From SpSt-539 sp964549445 (GTDB lineage: Bacteria > Planctomycetota > Phycisphaerae > UBA1845 > UTPLA1), in assembly GCA_964549445.1 (NCBI GenBank), contig CAZJVS010000017.1:1-64000 (forward strand): a stretch of DNA of 64,000 bases, given 5' to 3'. A program made the translations under genes and the position numbers. Position 1 is the stretch's first letter, and each line of letters starts with the position of its first letter. Shown here one piece after another: positions 55,789 to 64,000 of the stretch. A model generated the notes under the pieces. It was not told the DNA's origin, did not search any database, and saw only the letters and a list, made by a program, of their open reading frames with translations.

Positions 55789-57996
55789 TCAGGGCCTGCT
55801 GTCGGTCGGTGCTGAATGACTCGTCGGCGTGGTGGTCGGAGTCCTGACTTGCGTGCCGACAGGTGGGGAAAACCGGATGGTCCAATCACACGCCTTGATG
55901 TCGTAACCCTTACCGGGGTGTGCCCGATCCAGCGCGGTATACAACTCGACGAAGCAATCGGGCAATAATCTGTAGAGCCACACGCTCTGCTCACAGTGGC
56001 TCGCGGCCGCCAGGAGTTCCGTCTCCGCTTCATGCAGCTGGCCTAATCGTGTCAAGATGGCGCCCAACTGCGCGTGAGAGCCGAACACGAGCCAGAAGTC
56101 CTCTCTCGCATTCATTTGACGCAGGACACCCAACGCTTCGCGAGTAAAGATATCCGCATCGACCCATTTCCCCTCTTCGAGCAGCACGCTCCCAAGTAAC
56201 TGGAGAACACGGGCAAAGAACTCACCATCGAAAGGAACGTTTCCCCGGTACATCTGGACGGACTCGCGCAGTGAGAACTCGGCTTCCGGCAATTGACGCT
56301 CGTTTAGTCTGGCCACTCCAACGTCGCGCAGCACCCTCGCGAGCCGTGCTTGACTCGCGGGGAGATGTCCTCGGTAGATTTCTATGGCCTCTCGGTACAA
56401 CTGATAACCTTCGTCCGGCTTGCGCATTTCGACGGGCCGGCGCTCGTCGAACAGCACATGCGCGAGCATGCTCCGATACCAGGCTGCCTCAAGCGGATCG
56501 GATGTCGCCGGATCACGAATTGCCTCGCGAAGGAGTGTTTCGGCGTCGACAAGATCGGCGATCTTGTCCTCTGCGGAGAGCACGATGGCCAGGTTGTGAA
56601 TTGCCGACGCGTGCTGACGCTGGGCTTCACTGCGCTGCTGTTCGGCGATGGCCCTCTGTCGCGATTGACCGATCAGCCCGATTGTCGTGCCGATAACTCC
56701 GGCAATCAGTACGAGCACTAACGCGGTGCCTGCCAGGACTGGCCCTCGGTTCCGCCGGACAAACTTCCTTAGTTGATACCCGCGCGATGGTTTGCCTGCC
56801 GTGACCGGCTCGTCGGCGAGATGGTGCAAGACATCCGTTGCCAGCGCCGCCGCGGATTCGTAGCGCCGTGTCCGGTCCTTTTCCAGGCATTTCATGACGA
56901 TCCAGTCCAGTTCGCCGCGGACCAGCGACAGCAACCGGCGTGGCTCGATTTGTCGGTTTGCCGCGATCGATGCAATCGATCGCCCACCCATCGTCGCGTC
57001 ATTTCCGGCGAGCCGCGATCGCTTCGTGGCTTCCTCCAGGCGCGTGCTCGGCTTGGGTGGCTCGACCTCGCGAATGATCCGTTGGATCTCACCGTACGCC
57101 GCCGACTGAAGCCTCTTGGAATCGAACGGCGTCGTTCCCGTCAGCAGTTCATAGAGAAGCACGCCCAGGCTGTAGATGTCGCTGCGCGTATCAATGTCCA
57201 GATCCGACTGGCCGGCTTGCTCCGGACTCATGTATGCCGGTGTGCCGATCATCTGACGCGACTCGGTGAACACCGTTTTCTCAGTTAGCTTCGAATTCGT
57301 CGCCTTTGCGATGCCGAAGTCGATGACCTTCACCACAGGGCGTTCGTCATGCCGCGACACCAATACATTCGTCGGTTTGATATCCCGGTGGACGATTCCC
57401 TTTTGGTGAGCGTGCTGAACCGCGTGACAGACCGTCGCGAACAACTGTAGCCGTTCATCCGGCGCGAGATGGTTTTCGTCGCAGTAAGTCGTAATCGGAA
57501 CGCCCTTGACCGGCTCCATGACGAAGTAGGGTCGGCCGGTTTCGGTCGCGCCGGCATCGAAGACCTTGGCAATGTTGGGATGCTCCATCATTGCAAGGGC
57601 CTTCCGCTCAGCCTCGAAACGCGCGACGACTTGCTTGGTGTCCATCCCCAGTTTAATGATTTTCAGCGCCACGCGGCGGTGGATCGGGTGCTCCTGTTCG
57701 GCCATAAAGACGACGCCGAAGCCGCCTTCGCCGATCTGTTCAAGGAGTTTGTATCGACCTATCTTCGAGCCGGGGACCTCGCGTAGCGTGGCGCCGGAAT
57801 CAAATGTCGGATCTGCGTCGGGCGGGGCCATAAAGCTTCCAGCGTTCTCGTGAGCGGCGAGAAGTCTTTCGATGCGCTGCCGAAGCTCGGAGTCGCTGCC
57901 GCAGGCTTGAACCAAGAAGGCGGCGCGCTCGGCGCGAGTGGATTTGGCCAATGCGCCGTTGAAGATGGCCTGCAACTGAGCCAGTTCAACTGGCAT
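55789..57996 (-). CDS. Membrane Ser/Thr protein kinase with TPR-like region
   Basis: 735 residues. Kinase domain about 80-395 with Gly loop IGEGGFGVVF, Lys in RRVALKIIK, HRDIKPTNVL, DFGIAKATN and the SPEQAG element. A transmembrane helix follows at about 418-440 (GPVLAGTALVLVLIAGVIGTTIG). The C-terminal external half has TPR-type repeats (ARLNERQLPEAEFSLRESVQMY, DADIFTREALGVLRQM). This is the planctomycete pattern of an ECF-linked kinase; its sigma partner is the next gene upstream (58100-58699), about 100 bases away. The N-terminal 70 residues are helical (AAFLVQACGSDSELRQRIERLL). Confidence 0.92.
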   Translation of the reverse strand: MPVELAQLQAIFNGALAKSTRAERAAFLVQACGSDSELRQRIERLLAAHENAGSFMAPPDADPTFDSGATLREVPGSKIGRYKLLEQIGEGGFGVVFMAEQEHPIHRRVALKIIKLGMDTKQVVARFEAERKALAMMEHPNIAKVFDAGATETGRPYFVMEPVKGVPITTYCDENHLAPDERLQLFATVCHAVQHAHQKGIVHRDIKPTNVLVSRHDERPVVKVIDFGIAKATNSKLTEKTVFTESRQMIGTPAYMSPEQAGQSDLDIDTRSDIYSLGVLLYELLTGTTPFDSKRLQSAAYGEIQRIIREVEPPKPSTRLEEATKRSRLAGNDATMGGRSIASIAANRQIEPRRLLSLVRGELDWIVMKCLEKDRTRRYESAAALATDVLHHLADEPVTAGKPSRGYQLRKFVRRNRGPVLAGTALVLVLIAGVIGTTIGLIGQSRQRAIAEQQRSEAQRQHASAIHNLAIVLSAEDKIADLVDAETLLREAIRDPATSDPLEAAWYRSMLAHVLFDERRPVEMRKPDEGYQLYREAIEIYRGHLPASQARLARVLRDVGVARLNERQLPEAEFSLRESVQMYRGNVPFDGEFFARVLQLLGSVLLEEGKWVDADIFTREALGVLRQMNAREDFWLVFGSHAQLGAILTRLGQLHEAETELLAAASHCEQSVWLYRLLPDCFVELYTALDRAHPGKGYDIKACDWTIRFSPPVGTQVRTPTTTPTSHSAPTDSRP

Positions 57997-58099
57997 GGTC
58001 GTTGCCCCTCTTGACCTTCGGGATCACCGCGACAGCAATCACACATGCGAATTCGCAGGGTGATTCGTCTCACAGGTGGCGCACAAATCGTGCGGGGCG

Positions 58100-58699
58100 T
58101 CAGTGCGCGGACGGATCGGTTCCGTTCTTGCGCGTTCCGCCGCCGGTAATCGCATCGTGCAGCCAGGCCCGTGCGAACGCCCATTGGCGGTAGGCGGTGG
58201 CGCGGGAAATGCCCAACGTGGCAGCGGCCTCGTCGAGACTCAGCCCGGCGAAGAACGAGAGCTTGACCAGTTCGGCCAAGGCCGGGTCCTCATTCGCGAA
58301 TCGGTCCAGCGCGTCGTTCAACGCAAGGATATCGTCGACATCGTCACACGGGGAGGCAATCTCGGGCAGCTCGTCGTCCACCTCGATGCGGCGGCGGTCT
58401 CCGCCATGTTTCAGGGCCTTTTTGCTGCGGGCGTGCTCGATGAGAATTCGGCGCATGGCCTCGGCTGCCGAAGCGAAGAAATGCCCGCGGCTGTCCCAGC
58501 GAATCGATTCGTTGCCCACCAGTCGAACGTACGCTTCGTGCACGAGCGCCGTTGCCTGCAGCGTATGGTGGGCACGCTCCTGCGACATCTGCGATCGGGC
58601 AAGCCGACGCAGCTCCTGATAGACCAATGGCAACAGTTCCGCGGAAGCGTGCGGATCACCCTTCTGGATCGCATCGAGCGCGCGTGTGACATCAGACAT
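58100..58699 (-). CDS. ECF sigma factor paired with Ser/Thr kinase
   Basis: 199 residues from ATG 58699; the frame upstream is not family-like. Region 2: ELRRLARSQMSQERAHHTLQATALVHEAYVRLV and GHFFASAAEAMRRILIEHARSKKALKHGG, typical of the ECF group found with kinases in planctomycetes. Region 4: LSFFAGLSLDEAAATLGISRATAYRQWAFARAWL, an HTH. It precedes the kinase gene in the same direction, suggesting that phosphorylation controls the sigma factor. It begins 126 bases after the secA stop. Confidence 0.92.
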   Translation of the reverse strand: MSDVTRALDAIQKGDPHASAELLPLVYQELRRLARSQMSQERAHHTLQATALVHEAYVRLVGNESIRWDSRGHFFASAAEAMRRILIEHARSKKALKHGGDRRRIEVDDELPEIASPCDDVDDILALNDALDRFANEDPALAELVKLSFFAGLSLDEAAATLGISRATAYRQWAFARAWLHDAITGGGTRKNGTDPSAH

Positions 58700-58825
58700 G
58701 CGACCTGCGATGATAGCACGCCGGACGTCACTTCCGAGCGGAAATTCGCGAGACACGGGGCGGCGCCTGACCATCGGGAGCCGATGCCTGCCGGCCATTC
58801 AGCCCCTGTCAAACGAACTCGCTGG

Positions 58826-61800
58826 TCACTTCTTCCCGTGGCACTGCTTGTACTTCTTCCCGCTCCCGCACGGGCACGGGTCGTTCCGCCCCACCCGCGG
58901 CTGCTCCCGCCGAATCGTCTCGACCTTCGGCGGCTCGTCCTTCGACTGTGCCTGCATCGCCGCATTGCGGTCGGTGTTCGCCTGACCGCTGAATCCCAGG
59001 TTCGTCGACTCCGCGTGCTGTGCCGCACGGATCGTGTACGCACTCCGCGCATGGAAATCGTCATACAGCCGCACGCGGAAGATGATCCCGGTCACTTTCT
59101 CCTGGATGTTCTCCATCATCTCCTGGAACATCTTGAACCCCTCGCGCTTGTACGCGATCTTGGGGTCCTGCTCCGCGAAGCTCCGCAGTCCGATGGCCTC
59201 CTTCAGAAGGTCCATCGCGTGCATGTGATCCTTCCACGCCTGGTCGTAGATCTGTAGCAGCACGTACCGTTCGAGCATCGTCAGCTCGTAGCGCATCAGC
59301 GCCCGGGCGCTCTTCAGCAGCGCGCCGCGCAGCGGCTTGCCATCCGAGAAGAGCTGTTCGCTGTAACACGGCCCCAGCCGCGTCTGCGCCCATGCCCGGA
59401 CATCCTGGCCCGACTGAATCGCCTGATCGACCTCCGTCTCCAGCTTCCCGTTCGAGAGATACTCCCGATTCAGCTCGAGCAGCGTGTCCGCCAGGTCCTT
59501 CACCGGCTTCCCGCGGATCTGCTCGACCGTCCAGCCGACGTTGAACTTGAAGTTCACCCACTTCACCAGCGCATCGGCCGCGTATGCATTCTCGCCCTGC
59601 GCCTGGCCGAGCGTGCGCTCCAGCGCCCATTCCACCGGATAGGTCGCCTCCCGCCGGTGGTATTCCGTCCGCACCCGCTCGCGGAGGATGCCGGGCAAGT
59701 CCGCCTCCGACGCCGCCTCCAGTTCCGTTGCGTTGAACTCAATCCCGAACTTCTGCCGTGCCCATTCAACCAGCGAGTCGCGCCGGAATCCCGGCGTCTG
59801 GAATTGTTGCAGCGGCGTCAGATCGATCCCCTCGATCCTCTTCTCAGCCGCCTCCAGTAAGTACGCCTCGACTTCCTCGGGCGACATCTTCTTGAGTTGG
59901 TTCTGCGAAACCGTCCCGCCAAACCGCGCGGCCGCCCACGTCGCCAGCCCCCGAATGTCCCACTGGTCCGACGGCACATCGGCGTCCATGTACTCGCCGA
60001 CCTGCATCGAAATGTTCGTCCGCGTCTCGTCGATCGCCGCCTGCCGAACGTCGCGCTCCAGCGATTCCCAGTCGCGATCCACCAGGTTCTTCGGATCGAT
60101 CTGGCATTCGAGCTTCGTGCGAATCCAGTCCGCCATGCACTGCGCCGGATACTCCGGCGCAAGATACTTCCGGCAGGCCGTATCAATGCTCTGATCGATC
60201 ATCTTTGAAATGATCTCGATCAGTTGTTCGCTCCGGCCGGGCAGCGTCGATTCCAGGATCGTCTGCCGCTGCCGGTAAAACACCTGCCGCTGGTGGTCCA
60301 TCACCTCGTCGTACTCGAGCAGGTGCTTTCGAATCGAAAAGTTCCGCTCCTCGACTTTCTTCTGCGCCCGCTCGATGCCCTTCGAGATGCTCTTCGCCTC
60401 GATCGACATCCCCTCTTCAAATCCCATCCGCTCCAGCATCTTGAGCGTCCATTCGCCCATGAACAGCCGTAGCAGGTCATCGCCCAGCGACAGGAAAAAT
60501 CGGCTCGACCCCGGATCGCCCTGCCGCCCCGACCGCCCGCGGAGCTGGTTGTCGATCCGTCGCGACTCGTGCCGCTCCGTTCCCACGATGTGTAAACCAC
60601 ACGGCACGCTGATCGGACACACCTTCCGCCCCAATTCCGGAAAACGCGGGTCCAGCTTCGGCTTCCAGCAATGCGCGCAGCGCGTCCGGGCGTCGTAGTC
60701 CGGACAGTGAATGCAGCACTTCGTCCCAATGACGCCCGCTTCGCGCCACTTCCACCGCCCGCTCGTATCACCCGCCGGCGGCCCGAGATCGCCCACGCAC
60801 TTCGGAAAGACGACCCCCTTTCCGAGCTTGATGTCCGTCCCGCGACCCGCCATGTTCGTCGCAATCGTCACGTTGCCGATCGGATGCTCAAACCGCACTC
60901 GCGACGGCTCGTCCTTGCCGGGCGTGTGCGTATGGCCGGCCTTCGTCACGATCTCCGCCTCGCGCGCATGCTGCTTCGCGTTCAGCACCTCGTGCCCGAT
61001 CCCGTGCTTCCGCGTCAGCGCCATCGACAGCTTCTCGGAATTCTCGACACTGATCGTGCCTACCAGCACCGGCCGCCCATGGCTAAGGTCGCCAATCGCC
61101 TCGTCAAATGCCGGCGCCAATCCTTCCGCCGACCCATCGCCGCCGTTGAACACCGTCAACGCGTTCTCGATCGCCTTCGTGTCCTTACCCTGCTCCGCCA
61201 CGACCGGCTTGAGCTGCTTCAACGCGGCTTCCATGACGAACGGATCGGTTGACCGCCCCCGCGAATGAATGTCGTGTATCTCCTCGACGATCGCGTTGTA
61301 CTTATCCTCAACTGTCTTGTAGATCCGATCGTTATGATCCGCCCGGTTCACCGGCCGGTTGGTCGGAATCGCCACAACGTCCAGCTTGTAAATCTTCATG
61401 AACTCGTCCGCCTCGGTCATGGCCGTTCCGGTCATGCCCGCGATGCGGTCATACAGCTTGAAGTAGTTCTGCAGCGTGATCGTCGCCAGCGTCTGCGTCT
61501 CTTCTTTGACGCGCACCCCTTCCTTCGCCTCCACCGCCTGGTGCAATCCGTCCGACCACTGCCGCCCGTACATCAGTCGCCCGGTGAACTCATCGACGAT
61601 GATGACCTCGCCATCCTTCACGACGTAGTCGACGTCCTTCTCATACACCACGTGCCCGCGCACCGCATTCTCGATCAGATGCGGCCACTCCATGTTCGCC
61701 CCGACATACAGCGACCCCACGCCCAGCTGGTCCTGTGCCACGCCGATGCCGTCGTGAGTCAGGTGCACGCTCTTCCGCTCGCGTGCCACGATGAAATACT

Positions 61801-62833
61801 GCACGTGCTCGATCGTCGCGGCCTCGTCCTCCGTCAACCACAGCGGATCGGCCTTGAACTTCTTCATGGCCCCCTCGAACTTCGGCTGGCTCGACAAATG
61901 CTCCGGCGGCTTGTCGCCCCAACCGCGAATCCGCTGCGCTGTCTCGTTGCTCGCTGCCGTCTGCCGCTGAATGACGACCCGCGCCACCTGGTCCGCCGTG
62001 CGATACCGCGTGACGTCGTCGTCCGCCGGCCCCGAGATAATCAGCGGCGTCCGCGCCTCGTCGATCAGAATGCTGTCCACTTCATCGACAATCGCGAAGT
62101 TCAGCGGCCCCTGGCACTGATCCTCGAGGTTCACCTTCATGTTGTCGCGCAGGTAATCGAAGCCGAACTCGTTGTTCGTGCCGTAGGTGACATTGCAGGC
62201 ATACGCCTTGCGCCGAATCCCCTCGTGCCCGCCCGGATCAACCTGCGACTGGATGAACCCGACCGTATACCCCAGCAACTCGAAAATCGGCTGCGCAAAC
62301 TTCGCGTCGCGCTGCACGAGATAATCGTTCACCGTAACGACGTGAACTTTCTTCCCTTGCAACACCTTCAGAAACGTGGGCAGGTAACAGACGATGGTCT
62401 TTCCCTCGCCCGTTTTCATTTCCGCGACCTTGCCCTCATACAGCACCTGCCCGCCGATCACCTGGCAGTCGAAATGCCGGTGATCCTTCGCCCGCCGCGA
62501 CGCCTCGCGAATAAGCGCGAACGCCTCCGGCAACGCCGCCTCCACCGCCTCGCCAACGGCCAGCCGCTGCGTCAGCTTCGCCGCCCGCTCGCGCAGATCG
62601 GCGCTCAACTCGACCCGGATCGCCTGCAACTGCGTCGCCCGCTCCTCCTCCGGCAGGTCGGCCGCCACGGCCGCCGCCCGCGGCCCAAACTCCGCGTCGT
62701 AACGCCCGCGAATGTCCGGTTCGAGCGACGTCACAAAGTCCGCCTGACGCCCGTACCGCTTCAGCAGCCGGTCATTGCGGGAACCAAAGACCTTGCGAAA
62801 CAGGTAACCAACGAGTTCGAGTGGATTGATCAT
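58826..62833 (-). CDS. secA: Protein translocase ATPase SecA
   Basis: 1335 residues, well above the 800-900 of most SecA. Pumps unfolded proteins through SecYEG. Features: Walker A KMKTGEGKT-like EMKTGEGKTIVCYLP (about 139-147), DEVDSILIDEARTPLIISG, MAGRGTDIKLGKG, LRGRSGRQGDPGSSRFFLSLGD, and the C-terminal SEC-C motif NDPCPCGSGKKYKQCHG that binds zinc. Between GTDIKLG and the RGRSG block is an extra Cys-rich stretch, CCIHC...CAHC...CPISVPC (about residues 703-740), not in model SecA. The long C-terminal half (about 960-1180) is also expanded. The start ATG 62833 begins MINPLELVGYLFRK. Confidence 0.94.
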   Translation of the reverse strand: MINPLELVGYLFRKVFGSRNDRLLKRYGRQADFVTSLEPDIRGRYDAEFGPRAAAVAADLPEEERATQLQAIRVELSADLRERAAKLTQRLAVGEAVEAALPEAFALIREASRRAKDHRHFDCQVIGGQVLYEGKVAEMKTGEGKTIVCYLPTFLKVLQGKKVHVVTVNDYLVQRDAKFAQPIFELLGYTVGFIQSQVDPGGHEGIRRKAYACNVTYGTNNEFGFDYLRDNMKVNLEDQCQGPLNFAIVDEVDSILIDEARTPLIISGPADDDVTRYRTADQVARVVIQRQTAASNETAQRIRGWGDKPPEHLSSQPKFEGAMKKFKADPLWLTEDEAATIEHVQYFIVARERKSVHLTHDGIGVAQDQLGVGSLYVGANMEWPHLIENAVRGHVVYEKDVDYVVKDGEVIIVDEFTGRLMYGRQWSDGLHQAVEAKEGVRVKEETQTLATITLQNYFKLYDRIAGMTGTAMTEADEFMKIYKLDVVAIPTNRPVNRADHNDRIYKTVEDKYNAIVEEIHDIHSRGRSTDPFVMEAALKQLKPVVAEQGKDTKAIENALTVFNGGDGSAEGLAPAFDEAIGDLSHGRPVLVGTISVENSEKLSMALTRKHGIGHEVLNAKQHAREAEIVTKAGHTHTPGKDEPSRVRFEHPIGNVTIATNMAGRGTDIKLGKGVVFPKCVGDLGPPAGDTSGRWKWREAGVIGTKCCIHCPDYDARTRCAHCWKPKLDPRFPELGRKVCPISVPCGLHIVGTERHESRRIDNQLRGRSGRQGDPGSSRFFLSLGDDLLRLFMGEWTLKMLERMGFEEGMSIEAKSISKGIERAQKKVEERNFSIRKHLLEYDEVMDHQRQVFYRQRQTILESTLPGRSEQLIEIISKMIDQSIDTACRKYLAPEYPAQCMADWIRTKLECQIDPKNLVDRDWESLERDVRQAAIDETRTNISMQVGEYMDADVPSDQWDIRGLATWAAARFGGTVSQNQLKKMSPEEVEAYLLEAAEKRIEGIDLTPLQQFQTPGFRRDSLVEWARQKFGIEFNATELEAASEADLPGILRERVRTEYHRREATYPVEWALERTLGQAQGENAYAADALVKWVNFKFNVGWTVEQIRGKPVKDLADTLLELNREYLSNGKLETEVDQAIQSGQDVRAWAQTRLGPCYSEQLFSDGKPLRGALLKSARALMRYELTMLERYVLLQIYDQAWKDHMHAMDLLKEAIGLRSFAEQDPKIAYKREGFKMFQEMMENIQEKVTGIIFRVRLYDDFHARSAYTIRAAQHAESTNLGFSGQANTDRNAAMQAQSKDEPPKVETIRREQPRVGRNDPCPCGSGKKYKQCHGKK

Positions 62834-63371
62834 GGGGATAGCTTCAAAAAGGCGACCGTATGCGGAATTCGAATCAGTCAGAACGAAAAAGTGACCGGTA
62901 CAGGAGAAAGTTAAGTTTGGCGTCTCGGCCGCTTACGGGCCGCAGCGTCCGCCGCGTCGGAATGACCCGACAAACCGCCGGCGCGACATTGCATCGACGC
63001 CGTTCAATCGAACAAACCCGGCCCGACGCTCCGCAAGCCGCGTCGCAACGAGCGGCCGTCCGCAGCGCAGTGCCGCCACCATCGCCACCAGCCCGCCGGA
63101 CAGCGCCGACAGGACCGTCGCAACCTCGACCGTGCGGTGCAAACTCCGACAAAAGACGCCCTGACGTGTAGCATCGATCCGTGCAGCCCCATCGCTGAAC
63201 GCCGCCGCGACCGTCACCCCCGCCACCAGCAGCGCCAATGCCGGCGCACACCCGCGACGCCCGCCGGGGCTCATTGTCGAACTCGTTCTATCGACTGCGT
63301 TAGGCACGACAGGAGTCTATCGGCCGTGATACGATCCGACAACAAACAACACCACAGAAGGAGCTTTCACC
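62834..63371. other. Spacer between secA and the RidA-like gene
   Basis: About 540 bases between two divergent genes. Its only candidate is the hydrophobic ORF 62933-63274 (listed separately). AAGGAG lies 7-8 bases before ATG 63372. No hairpin or operator is evident. Confidence 0.4.
62933..63274 (-). CDS. Possible small membrane protein
   Basis: 113 residues from ATG 63274; a start at 63307 is possible. Two hydrophobic stretches, ALALLVAGVTVAAAF and VATVLSALSGGLVAMVAAL, suggest a two-helix membrane protein, but the remainder is Arg-rich and low in informative residues. The ribosome binding site is not obvious. It ends about 100 bases upstream of the secA start, in the same direction. This may be a chance frame in high-GC DNA. 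Confidence 0.3.
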   Translation of the reverse strand: MSPGGRRGCAPALALLVAGVTVAAAFSDGAARIDATRQGVFCRSLHRTVEVATVLSALSGGLVAMVAALRCGRPLVATRLAERRAGFVRLNGVDAMSRRRFVGSFRRGGRCGP

Positions 63372-63803
63372 ATGTCATCCCCCACGCCGCCCCTCCCCCC
63401 GCTCACCGTCCACGAATCCGCCGGCCGCCAGCGTGTCTCATCCAGCGCGCCCTGGGAAGCCAAGGTCGGCTACAGCCGCGCCGTCCGCGTCGGCAGTCAG
63501 ATCTTCGTCACCGGCACAGTCGGCCGCTTCCCCGACGGCCGCTACCCGCCCGCCGCCGCCGACCAGGCCCGCCAGGCCCTGCGCATCATCGAGGCCTCGC
63601 TCATCGCGCTTGGCGCCAAGCTCACTGACGTCGTCCGCACCCGCATCTTCGTCACCGACATCTCGAAGTGGCAGCAGATCGGCGCCGCCCACGCCGAGTT
63701 CTTCGCCGCCATCCGCCCCGCCACCACCATGGTCCAGGTCGCCAAGCTCATCGACGACGAAGCGATCATCGAAATCGAGGCCGACGCCGTCATTGTGCCT
63801 TAG
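63372..63803 (+). CDS. RidA/YjgF-family enamine/imine deaminase
   Basis: 143 residues. RidA hydrolyses 2-aminoacrylate and other reactive enamines made by PLP enzymes. Family features: ARQALRIIEASLIALGA, then VVRTRIFVTDISKWQQIGAAHAEFF with the conserved Arg, and a Glu-rich end ... EIEADAVI. The N-terminal WEAKVGYSRAVRVGSQIFVTGTV matches longer family members with an N-terminal extension. AAGGAG lies about 8 bases before the ATG. It stands alone. Confidence 0.9.
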   Translation: MSSPTPPLPPLTVHESAGRQRVSSSAPWEAKVGYSRAVRVGSQIFVTGTVGRFPDGRYPPAAADQARQALRIIEASLIALGAKLTDVVRTRIFVTDISKWQQIGAAHAEFFAAIRPATTMVQVAKLIDDEAIIEIEADAVIVP

Positions 63804-63809
63804 CCCCGC

Positions 63810-64000
63810 TCACTTCCGCTCAACCAGCTTCATTCCACATTTCGGACAAACCCCCGCCAGATCCGACAGCACCTCCGGATGCATCGGACACGTATACATC
63901 ACATGCTCGCGTGCCGTCCGCGCCGTCGCCCCGACGTCAATCCCATCCGTCCTCAAATCCGCCGCGCTCGCCACATCAGCAACCGTCCCCTTCGGATTGT
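63810..64000 (-). CDS. 3' end of a gene with a heavy-metal-binding motif
   Basis: Only the C-terminal 62 residues lie in the window; the rest continues beyond the right edge. It ends with MYTCPMHPEVLSDLAGVCPK then CGMKLVERK, the YTCPMHPxV...CPKCGMxL motif used as a heavy-metal-binding domain in copper-related ATPases and efflux proteins. The preceding residues (GIDVGATARTAREH) could belong to a linker. It is convergent with the RidA-like gene; its full family cannot be decided. Confidence 0.7.
   Translation of the reverse strand, partial: NPKGTVADVASAADLRTDGIDVGATARTAREHVMYTCPMHPEVLSDLAGVCPKCGMKLVERK

Noticed and set aside
61265..62914. 549-codon plus-strand frame opposite secA
   Set aside because: It mirrors secA codons (many His, Arg, Leu) and has no family features.

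Overview
This is a high-GC bacterial window that looks like a planctomycete, most likely of the Phycisphaerae type. The evidence is the mix of families: PEP-CTERM exported proteins, secreted proteins with dockerin-like GDxNCDG repeats, an ECF sigma factor paired with a membrane Ser/Thr kinase, several zinc-ribbon membrane proteins, M56/BlaI regulators and a Tol-like ExbB/ExbD operon. Housekeeping genes (pyrG, ribH, nusB, ftsY, mreB, purH, secA, tRNA-Glu) are scattered singly among envelope genes. No rRNA, CRISPR array, integrase, transposase or phage module was seen.

Layout. 1-1.1 kb: remnant of an RHS-type C-terminus and a zinc-ribbon membrane protein, then about 0.8 kb without a supported gene. 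1.9-13 kb: DUF2071 protein, a divergent CTP synthase, two hypothetical proteins, two PEP-CTERM proteins, a zinc-ribbon membrane protein, a histidine-phosphatase-like lipoprotein, a dockerin-like secreted protein and a Cache-type lipoprotein. 13-21 kb (minus strand): operon of a 1054-residue TPR protein, ExbB/TolQ, ExbD/TolR and a 1182-residue protein combining PD40 propeller repeats with a squalene-cyclase-like toroid; together it resembles a Tol-Pal machine. 21-24.4 kb: M56 (BlaR1-like) protein and BlaI-type repressor, behind a promoter that overlaps two repeated operator-like sites.

24.5-30.8 kb: eight tightly packed plus-strand genes: radical SAM enzyme, 66-residue protein, Ycf46-type AAA+ ATPase, DUF1257-like protein, DUF2997-like protein, zinc-ribbon membrane protein with a signal-peptidase fold that lacks both catalytic residues, TPR protein and PilT-type ATPase. 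This is the best candidate for an undescribed system. 30.8-41.6 kb: malQ, then ribH-nusB-ftsY with a lipoprotein and a zinc-ribbon protein, an MsbA-like exporter, a D12-class adenine methyltransferase, a serpin and mreB. 41.7-53.6 kb: coiled-coil membrane protein with a 56-residue partner, PQQ-propeller protein, purH with a compositionally odd centre, a twin four-cysteine protein, a CBM9-like protein, a MacA/MacB-like efflux set, a lipoprotein hydrolase, prpB and a 69-residue ORF.

53.7-64 kb: tRNA-Glu, a fossil of a SecA-like C-terminal tail, three paralogous dockerin-like secreted proteins, Ser/Thr kinase, ECF sigma factor, secA with an extra Cys-rich insert, a weak hypothetical ORF, a RidA-family protein and the 3' end of a gene with a heavy-metal-binding motif. 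Several genes without a Shine-Dalgarno sequence (7851 minus, 10075, 10570, 32498, 45285) have a -10-like hexamer 6-10 bases before the start codon, suggesting leaderless transcription. All functions are inferred from sequence by eye; no database search was run.
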